Source of the DNA: Verrucomicrobiota bacterium | GTDB lineage: Bacteria > Verrucomicrobiota > Verrucomicrobiia > Limisphaerales > SIBE01 | DNA length: 37,834 nt | Direction: 5' to 3' | Assembly: GCA_016209525.1 (NCBI GenBank) | Contig: JACQWK010000636.1 | Span: forward strand, 1-37,834 | Shown here: one piece after another, positions 17,934 to 23,992 of the stretch | How positions within the stretch are numbered: position 1 is the stretch's first letter | Layout: the number at the start of each line of letters is the position of its first letter | Notes under the pieces: model-generated | Told to the model about the DNA's origin: nothing | The model's input: the letters and a program-made list of their open reading frames with translations, nothing else | The model's database searches: none | Program-made: the position numbers and the translations under genes

Positions 17934-18713
17934 ATGTCGGCAACTGAAGTTTTGGGTTTAATGGCCTCCGCCGTCGCAGCCGGCGCAATCAATGCGGTGG
18001 CGGGCGGCGGCACGCTGTTGACCTTCCCGACGTTGCTTCTCTTCAACACGCCGCCGGTCGTGGCGAATGCCACCAGCACGCTGGCCCTGGTCATCGGCAC
18101 CGCCGGCAGCGTCTATGGTTACCGGCGGCATCTCAACACCGTGAGGCCCTGGCTATGGCGCTTCATGCCGGTGAGTGTTCTCGGTGGGCTGATCGGGAGT
18201 GTGCTGCTCACGCGGACAACAGACCAGACTTTCTCCAAGCTGGTCCCGTTTCTGATCCTGTTCGCAACCATTCTTTTCATGGCGCAAGGAGTCTTTCGGC
18301 GCTTCGCCAATACGGGTGATCACCGTGCGGAGCAGGCAAAGCGCCAAGCGATTTGGGGGGCGATTCTGTTCCAACTCGCGGTGGCTACGTACGGCGGGTA
18401 TTTCGGCGCGGGGATCGGCATCCTGATGCTGGCTTCCCTGGGCTTCATCGGCATGGCGAGTATTCACGAAATGAACACGGTCAAGACGGTGCTCGGTTCG
18501 TTGATCAACGTCGTCGCCGCCGCGTGGTTTATTTTGGCCGGCTTGATTCACTGGCCGAAAGCGTCGGTCATGACCGTGGGCGCGCTGGCTGGCTATTACT
18601 TGGGCTCCCATTACTCGCAGCGCATTCCTCAACAGCGTGTCCGCCAGATCATCACCGCCGTCGGGTTCATCATTTCCTCGGTGACCTTTTACAACGAGTT
18701 TCTTCGCCGGTAA
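17934..18713 (+). CDS. TauE/SafE family sulfite-type exporter or anion permease
   Basis: The 259-residue product is an inner-membrane protein with about seven to eight hydrophobic segments and the two family hallmarks: AGAINAVAGGGTLLTFPTLL near residues 18-37 in the first half and TYGGYFGAGIGILMLASLGF near 155-175 in the second half. Members of the family move sulfite, sulfoacetate or related organic anions; the substrate here cannot be told. Start chosen at ATG 17934 (MSATEVLG); the frame stays open upstream but passes through a palindrome and direct repeats. A large foldback begins at the base after the stop codon and may end the transcript. Confidence 0.92.
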   Translation: MSATEVLGLMASAVAAGAINAVAGGGTLLTFPTLLLFNTPPVVANATSTLALVIGTAGSVYGYRRHLNTVRPWLWRFMPVSVLGGLIGSVLLTRTTDQTFSKLVPFLILFATILFMAQGVFRRFANTGDHRAEQAKRQAIWGAILFQLAVATYGGYFGAGIGILMLASLGFIGMASIHEMNTVKTVLGSLINVVAAAWFILAGLIHWPKASVMTVGALAGYYLGSHYSQRIPQQRVRQIITAVGFIISSVTFYNEFLRR

Positions 18714-18926
18714 CTGTTCAGGTTGGACGAACCGCGAATGGATGCGAATGCTTACACGCGCCGGTCGTGTCCTAATTTCAACGTGGTGGATGCGCCGCCG
18801 CAGCGGCGCACGGCGGTGCGGCAGCACCGCCGCCACCAAATTAGGACACTGCCCACGCGCCCTTTGAGATTTCGACTTGGCTCTCATTCGCGTTAATTGG
18901 CGTTCATTCGCGGTTGCCTTGAACAG
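18714..18926. repeat. Nested foldback after the TauE gene
   Basis: The outer arms are CTGTTCAGG (18714) and CCTTGAACAG (18917-18926), then AACCGCGAATG-type repeats (18729-18750) facing CATTCGCG units (18885-18915) in inverted orientation. Inside them sits the 81-base TGTCCTAATTT element at 18768-18848. The structure thus looks like one palindromic element inserted into, or built around, a micro-repeat foldback. Confidence 0.7.
18768..18848. repeat. TGTCCTAATTT palindromic element, copy 1
   Basis: The ends TGTCCTAATTTCAACGTGG and CCACCAAATTAGGACA give 11-base terminal inverted repeats. Copy 2 (29170-29230) is in the opposite orientation, has the same ends, and is 20 bases shorter in the GC-rich centre. 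Confidence 0.85.
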
Positions 18927-18989
18927 CCACCTTTTCGGAATGAATGGCTTTACACCCATCCATGCTTTGCATACCAATAGAGGGGTCCT

Positions 18990-19754
18990 ATGAAATCCTC
19001 CAGACGCCGCCTTGCCTTCACCCTGATCGAACTCCTCGTCGTGATCGCCATCATCGCGATCCTGGCCGGAATGCTATTGCCAGCATTGGCTCGCGCCAAG
19101 TTTCGCACGAAAGTCACCCATTGCATATCGAATTATCGCCAATGGGGCCTCGCGGCCAATGTGTACGCGACGGACGATTTGAAAGGACGGCTGCCGGCCT
19201 TCCGCATGCCGCGGACTGGATTGAATCCTTGGGATGTCTCCATTCAAATGGCGACCAACTTGGAACCGTACGGCTTGACTGTGCGCATGTGGTACTGCCC
19301 CACGCGCCCTTGGGATTTCGCCAATGCCGAGAATTGGTTCCGAGCCCAACCGCAGTCCAAAGGCGAAAACCTTTCCCGCATCGAGGACCTCAACAGATAT
19401 TTCGTCCGGCAATATGGAAATTTCGCGATCATTTGGCATTGCTGGTGGGTGCCGCGGCCACTGGACGACGGCACGATGTTCCCCACCCCCACCACCTCCG
19501 GCACCTACACCCGGACCAAGGACGGCTGGCCCACGCGTTTGGAAGATCCGATGGCCGCGTTTCAGCCAGTGATTACGGACCTTTGCCTGGCCGAGGGCAC
19601 GCGAAACACGAATGTCCTCAACGCCCGCGCCGGACACCCCATCCGGGACAAGCCCCAAAGCGTGAACCTCGCCTTCGCGGACGGCCACGTCGAAACTCGC
19701 AACAGCAAGCAAATCCAGTGGCAGCAGTCCGGGAACTGGACCACCTTCTATTGA
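18990..19754 (+). CDS. Pseudopilin-like protein with prepilin N terminus and H-X9-DG type C terminus
   Basis: The 254-residue product starts with a short basic leader and the type IV prepilin signature [30 protein letters not shown], so a prepilin peptidase should cut before the Phe of FTLIE and methylate it. The remaining soluble domain resembles the abundant verrucomicrobial/planctomycetal pseudopilin-like proteins (DUF1559 relatives), ending with [10 protein letters not shown], which matches their conserved DGH motif. A strong AGAGGGG precedes the ATG by five bases. No other type II secretion or pilus gene is adjacent, so it is an orphan pseudopilin whose assembly machinery must be elsewhere. 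Function of such proteins is not established. Confidence 0.9.
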   Translation: MKSSRRRLAFTLIELLVVIAIIAILAGMLLPALARAKFRTKVTHCISNYRQWGLAANVYATDDLKGRLPAFRMPRTGLNPWDVSIQMATNLEPYGLTVRMWYCPTRPWDFANAENWFRAQPQSKGENLSRIEDLNRYFVRQYGNFAIIWHCWWVPRPLDDGTMFPTPTTSGTYTRTKDGWPTRLEDPMAAFQPVITDLCLAEGTRNTNVLNARAGHPIRDKPQSVNLAFADGHVETRNSKQIQWQQSGNWTTFY

Positions 19755-20184
19755 CCACAACTTCACAGCGCGGCAAAGCCGCAACCGAAGTTTGGCCCAC
19801 GAAACACACGAAACACACGAACGAAGTCCAATCCGCTCATCTTTCTCATTTCGTGCATTTCCTGTCTTTCGTGGGCTAGCCTTTTTCGGCCATGAACAAC
19901 TTCTTGCCGGCCGGCGAGCAAGTTGGGCAATTGCAGTGCAGAGAGCCGCCTTCCTCGTCATCTTCGTCGCTAACTTTGTCGAAGGACCGAGGCTTCTTGG
20001 AAGGACGTATCCGACAAAGCCTGCGACCAATCTTGCGACGAAGAAGTTTTGAAGATTTGGCGGGAAAGAACTCTCCTTTGTGCCGCCGAGTTCCGATCAT
20101 TTCGAAAGCGCCGGAGGATTTTCGCAGGATTTTTGTTGGCGATTCGAAGGCCGAGTGGAACACTCGCGTTGAATATTAATCGCA
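19755..20184. other. 430-base intergenic region with period-9 foldback; possible small ORFs
   Basis: After the pseudopilin stop there is a foldback of 9-base units (19794-19876). The remainder, 19880-20184, holds overlapping open frames on both strands (plus 19892-20179; minus 19876-20163) with no recognised homology. The minus frame ends with an acidic run (DEDDEE) and a CNCPTC cysteine cluster, which is unusual enough to note, but no ribosome-binding site supports either frame. Confidence 0.5.
19794..19876. repeat. Period-9 foldback (CACGAAACA family)
   Basis: The left arm reads in 9-base steps CCCACGAAA, CACACGAAA, CACACGAAC. The right arm, on the minus strand, reads CCCACGAAA, GACAGGAAA, TGCACGAAA. 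The outermost GCCCACGAAA/TTTCGTGGGC pair is exact. It may serve as terminator for the pseudopilin gene. Confidence 0.75.
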
Positions 20185-21390
20185 ATGCCGCAAATTCCCT
20201 TGATCATGCCCCAGCTCGGCGAATCGATCGCCGAAGCCACCGTGGTGAAGCTGTTGGTCAACATTGGCGACGAGGTCAAAGTGGACCAAGACGTCATGGA
20301 AGTGGAAACCAACAAAGCCACCTTGACCGTGACTGCCCCCTGTTCCGGGCGGATTGCGAAATTGCTCACGAATCTCAACGAGAGCTACGCCGTCGGCGCC
20401 GTGCTCGGCTACCTTGAGGTCACCCAGGAAGTCGCGGCGCGCGTCGGCCTGGACGGGATGATCCCGCAACGGCCGCTCGAGAAATCGGAGTCGGATCTCA
20501 ATGCGGCGGACCCCAAAGACGAGTTAAGAACACCAGGGGTGCAACCAACGGTCCGCGGGCTGCCAGTTCCCGCGCATGCCGCCGGCGCGAGCTATATGTC
20601 CCCCCGCATGAAGGCCCGCATGACCGAGCTCGGCCTGCATGCGGCCGACCTTGCAGGGATCCCCGGCAGCGGCGCGGCCGGGCGCGTCACGATCGTGGAT
20701 TTCGAAAAATTCCTGGCGAATCTTGAGAAGAACAAGATGAGCGCCGCGTCTTCGATGCGGGTCGCGGTGGCCGATGCCATGCGCCGCAGTTGGACGCGGC
20801 CATTGGCCACGGTCGCGCTGCCCGTTTGCCTCGATCCTTTGTTCGTTCACCGAAAAGCCTCCGACCCCAAACCAGGTCCGGCCCTCTACGCTCTGCGCGC
20901 TTTGGCTCTTGCGCTCTCGGAAAACAGCGCGCCGGCCGGACGCCTCATCGGCAATCGCATCGTTCACCCGGATGCGATCGACATCGGATTTGCCGTCGAG
21001 GCCGAGGACGGGGTGCTGGTCCCCGTGATTCGCGATGCCGACCAACGGCCGTTGAGCGAATTAGTGGGCCGCTATAACGAGTTGGTCGAGTTGGCCCGAC
21101 AACGCCGGCTGCCCGCCGACGCGACCGGAGGATCCATCGCGACCGTCACAAATTTCGGCACCTTCGGGCTCACCTGGGCGACGCCGATTCCGCTGCCGGA
21201 ACAGACTTTGGTCTTGGGAATGGGCGCCGCCCGGCGAGTCCCAAGTTGGCATGAAGCCAAGAACCAATTCGTGCCGGTGATGGAAGCGAATCTGACACTC
21301 AGCTTCGATCATCGCGTTTTAGACGGCGGCGCAGCGGGTCGGCTGCTGTCCCGGATCGCCACGCTCCTGCGTGAGCCGGAGAAGCTTTAG
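20185..21390 (+). CDS. Dihydrolipoamide acyltransferase (E2 of a 2-oxoacid dehydrogenase complex)
   Basis: E2 transfers acyl groups from E1 through a swinging lipoyl arm to coenzyme A. The 401-residue product has an N-terminal lipoyl domain (1-78) with the lipoylated lysine in VETNKATL (Lys44), a linker, a peripheral subunit-binding domain (about 133-170; SPRMKARMTELGL...GSGAAGRVTIVDFEKFL) and a catalytic domain (about 185-401) with the HxxxDG motif DHRVLDGG (His376, Asp380). It is most like acetyl- or branched-chain/2-oxoglutarate E2 proteins; the opening MPQLGESIAEATVVK is typical of the 2-oxoglutarate and branched-chain forms. No E1 or E3 gene is present within the window, so the partner subunits must be elsewhere. 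No Shine-Dalgarno sequence is visible; the ATG gives the expected lipoyl-domain start. Confidence 0.95.
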   Translation: MPQIPLIMPQLGESIAEATVVKLLVNIGDEVKVDQDVMEVETNKATLTVTAPCSGRIAKLLTNLNESYAVGAVLGYLEVTQEVAARVGLDGMIPQRPLEKSESDLNAADPKDELRTPGVQPTVRGLPVPAHAAGASYMSPRMKARMTELGLHAADLAGIPGSGAAGRVTIVDFEKFLANLEKNKMSAASSMRVAVADAMRRSWTRPLATVALPVCLDPLFVHRKASDPKPGPALYALRALALALSENSAPAGRLIGNRIVHPDAIDIGFAVEAEDGVLVPVIRDADQRPLSELVGRYNELVELARQRRLPADATGGSIATVTNFGTFGLTWATPIPLPEQTLVLGMGAARRVPSWHEAKNQFVPVMEANLTLSFDHRVLDGGAAGRLLSRIATLLREPEKL

Positions 21391-21405
21391 TGCGAGTCTC
21401 AAGAC

Positions 21406-21651
21406 ATGAAGGCCGACACGATTCGACAACATCTGAACACGACAAAAGCTCCGTTGAATTTCTATGCTTCGGACGGTCGAATTGTTTATGTGGATCACCC
21501 GGAGTCTGTTCTCATTAGCGATCACCTGGTGGCGATTGGTTCCGGGGCAGACGCACCGGGACTTCTCGTCAAAGAGATAATCCTCCTTGCTCCCGACCAC
21601 ATTGTCCGCATCGGGCGTACCAGGCGGAAACCGCTTCGAAAAGTCGCGTGA
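21406..21651 (+). CDS. Small conserved-looking hypothetical protein upstream of nfo
   Basis: The 81-residue product has no signal peptide. Its pattern (APLNFYASDGRIVYVDHPESVLI...VAIG...VKEIILLAPDHIVRIG) alternates short beta strands and resembles a family of about 80-residue proteins common in Planctomycetes and Verrucomicrobia in which a DGR..V.HPE..... core is conserved; the function is unknown as far as I know. The stop codon shares its last base with the ATG of endonuclease IV (TGATG), so the two are translationally coupled. It follows the E2 gene by 15 bases, and all three may be on one transcript. Confidence 0.8.
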   Translation: MKADTIRQHLNTTKAPLNFYASDGRIVYVDHPESVLISDHLVAIGSGADAPGLLVKEIILLAPDHIVRIGRTRRKPLRKVA

Positions 21652-22550
21652 TGAAGTTCGGCGCGCACATGTCCACGAGCGGCGGAGTCTGGAAGGCGCT
21701 CGAACGCGGCATCAGCATCGCGTGTGAGATTGTTCAGATTTTCGTCAAGAACAACATGCAGTGGTTCGGCAAGCCGTACCTGCCGAACGATCTCGCCCAA
21801 TACGCGAACCAACTCGCGGCGAATAAATTGGCCGCTGTGTTCGGCCATGCCGGCTACCTGATCAATCTGGCCGCTGCGCCTTCGCCAAATCGTGACAAAT
21901 CCATCAAATCCCTCATCCAGGAAATCCAGTTCGCGACCGACCTTGGCCTTCCGTTCTTGGTCCTGCATCCGGGCGCTCATCTAGGCGCCGGTGAAAAGGC
22001 TGGGATGAACCGAATCGTGGACGGCTTAAATGAGGTTTTCCGCGCGACTCGACTTTCCCCGGTGCGCATCGCTTTGGAGAACACGGCAGGTCAAGGCACT
22101 TGCCTTGGTTATCAAATCGTTCACCTTGCTGCGATCCGAGAGCGCGTGCGAACGCCGGAACGGCTGGGCGTCTGCCTCGACACAGCGCATTTTTTCGCCG
22201 CCGGATACGATCTGCGGACGCCCCAGGGATGGGATGCAGCCATCCGGGAAGTGGACACCTTGATCGGATTGAAACAGATCCTCGCGTTTCATTTGAACGA
22301 CTCAAAAACGGGTTTGGGATCGCGGGTGGATCGGCACGAGCACATCGGTCGGGGCAAGATTGGAACGACGGCTTTTCGACATATTGTCAACGACGCGAGG
22401 TTCTGCGATCTTCCGGGGTGCCTGGAGACGCCGAAGTCCGATGACTTGCACGAGGACGTGGAGAACCTCGCAATGCTCAGGACGCTCGCCGGCGGGAAAG
22501 GAATCCGTATCCGCAGAACCAAAACCCGCCTTCACTCCAAAAGCAAGTGA
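21651..22550 (+). CDS. nfo: Endonuclease IV (AP endonuclease)
   Basis: This zinc enzyme cuts DNA at abasic sites during base excision repair, downstream of glycosylases such as those encoded at 11-12.6 kb. The 299-residue TIM-barrel protein has the full metal-ligand set: GAH at the N terminus, GHAGYLINLA, LHPGAHLGAG, IALENTAGQG (Glu), VCLDTAHFFAAGYD (Asp and His), AFHLNDSK (His), DRHEHIGRG (Asp and His) and the Glu of LETPK. Length is usual for the family. The ATG at 21651 overlaps the stop of the 81-residue gene; a GTG one codon upstream is possible. The C-terminal basic tail (RIRRTKTRLHSKSK) is a little longer than usual. Confidence 0.96.
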   Translation: MKFGAHMSTSGGVWKALERGISIACEIVQIFVKNNMQWFGKPYLPNDLAQYANQLAANKLAAVFGHAGYLINLAAAPSPNRDKSIKSLIQEIQFATDLGLPFLVLHPGAHLGAGEKAGMNRIVDGLNEVFRATRLSPVRIALENTAGQGTCLGYQIVHLAAIRERVRTPERLGVCLDTAHFFAAGYDLRTPQGWDAAIREVDTLIGLKQILAFHLNDSKTGLGSRVDRHEHIGRGKIGTTAFRHIVNDARFCDLPGCLETPKSDDLHEDVENLAMLRTLAGGKGIRIRRTKTRLHSKSK

Positions 22551-22577
22551 AGGGCACCTGTTAGGGACGAGGAGGAG

Positions 22578-22604
22578 ATGACAATTAACGACAAGTTCCC
22601 ATGA
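22578..22604 (+). other. Possible eight-codon leader ORF overlapping the FeADH start
   Basis: AGGAGG (22570-22575) stands just before ATG 22578, which opens an eight-codon frame (MTINDKFP) whose TGA overlaps the dehydrogenase ATG at 22601. The purine-rich site is 25 bases from the main start, too far to act directly, so a coupled leader is one reading. The spacing to the leader ATG is only two bases, which is short. Confidence 0.3.
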
Positions 22605-23761
22605 CTCCATCCCTCACTACGTTTTCATTCCCAACTACAACCTTATTCGGTCCCGGGGCACTCAACGAGTTGCCGTCCCGACTGACCCAGATTCCTATCC
22701 GCCGTCCGCTCATCGTCACCGATGCCGGACTTCTCCAGACTCATGCCTACCGCACCTTCACGGATGCTTTGGGCGAACATGCCCAAGGCAGAGAATGGTT
22801 CCTTTATTCGGGAGTCCACCCGAATCCTGTCGAGAACGACGTCCGCGAGGCTGCCGATGCCTTTCGCCGGAACTCGTGCGACGGAGTGATCGCCATCGGC
22901 GGCGGAAGCCCTTTGGACGCGGGCAAAGCCGCCCGGGCTCTCGTGAAGCGTCCCGGCTTCGCCCTGGAAAAGTTTTACGACGAAACGGATTGGTCCGGCC
23001 TTGCGCCGTTCGTGGCCATCCCCACCACTGCCGGAACCGGCAGTGAGGTGGGGCGCAGCTCTGTCATCACTCTCGACTCGACTCGGCGAAAGGCGGTCAT
23101 CTTCCATCCTCAACTGCTGGCCAAGCTCGTCATCCTCGATCCCGAACTCACCCGCGGCCTGCCTCCGAAACTGACCGCGGCCACTGGAGCGGACGCGCTC
23201 ACACACTGCATCGAGAGCTACACCTGCCCCGTCTTTCATCCGATGTGCGACGGCATCGCGCTTGAAGGGATCAGTCTAATCGTCGAAGCGCTACCCCGCG
23301 CGTATCGGGACGGCCGTGACCTGGACGCACGCGGCAAGATGCTCGTCGCCGCGGCCATGGGAGCCGTGGCGTTCCAGAAGGACCTCGGCGTCGTCCATTC
23401 GATGGCGCATCCGCTCTCGACGATCTGCGGCATGCACCATGGTTTGGCGAACGCGCTTTGCTTGATGGCGGGCATGAATTTTTGCGCGACGCGCAAGCCC
23501 GGACTCTACCGGCGTGTCGGCATCGCCTGCGGGCTCGACGTCGTGAACTGCCCTGCCTCGGAGGCTGACCGGCGCACCGTCGAGTTCGTCGAACACTTCC
23601 TGGCCTCCCTTGGCTTGAACACGAAGCTCCGCGAACACGGCGTGAAGCCCCAGCACCTTGAAGCCCTCGTTGCGCAGGCAGTGGATGATCCGTGTCATCG
23701 GACGAACGCCGTGCCGGTGACCAAAGAGGATTTCAAGCGGCTTTACTTGGAAGTTTTGTGA
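22601..23761 (+). CDS. Iron-containing (group III) alcohol dehydrogenase
   Basis: The enzyme would oxidise an alcohol or reduce an aldehyde with NAD(P). The 386-residue product shows the family NAD-binding motif GGGSPLDAGKA (100-110), the PTTAGTGSEVG region (141-151), and the metal ligands Asp198 and His202 in ATGADALTHCIESY, His266 in VHSMAHPL and His280 in GMHHGLANA, all at FucO-like spacing. The substrate is not evident; lactaldehyde, butanol and 1,3-propanediol dehydrogenases share this pattern. It starts 50 bases after nfo and runs to within 231 bases of the DUF1549 gene. The ATG at 22601 gives a normal N terminus (PTTTLFGPGAL). Confidence 0.95.
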   Translation: MTPSLTTFSFPTTTLFGPGALNELPSRLTQIPIRRPLIVTDAGLLQTHAYRTFTDALGEHAQGREWFLYSGVHPNPVENDVREAADAFRRNSCDGVIAIGGGSPLDAGKAARALVKRPGFALEKFYDETDWSGLAPFVAIPTTAGTGSEVGRSSVITLDSTRRKAVIFHPQLLAKLVILDPELTRGLPPKLTAATGADALTHCIESYTCPVFHPMCDGIALEGISLIVEALPRAYRDGRDLDARGKMLVAAAMGAVAFQKDLGVVHSMAHPLSTICGMHHGLANALCLMAGMNFCATRKPGLYRRVGIACGLDVVNCPASEADRRTVEFVEHFLASLGLNTKLREHGVKPQHLEALVAQAVDDPCHRTNAVPVTKEDFKRLYLEVL

Positions 23762-23833
23762 TTGATGGGACTGACTCAAGAGTCGGTTTGCCAACGTAGG
23801 ACAGGTTCCAGCCTGCCTCTTCTCCACCAGCTC

Positions 23834-23870
23834 GCGGCAGACTCGGAGGCAGGCAAGATGCCTGCCCTGC
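23834..23870. repeat. GACTCGGAGGCAGGCAAG repeat, copy 1
   Basis: The segment at 23840-23865 contains the hairpin GCAGGCA/TGCCTGC and is matched base for base at 35278-35303. It lies in the leader between the dehydrogenase stop and the DUF1549 start codon. Confidence 0.75.
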
Positions 23871-23992
23871 TTTCAACTCGGCACCCGCATTCGCTGCCAA
23901 TTCGCTGGCATTCCCGCCTCGCCGTGAGTAAGCTCAAAGGAGTGTCGCCCTTTGCCCGATGCCAGCCAGGCAAAGAAGACCTCTCGCAGGCC

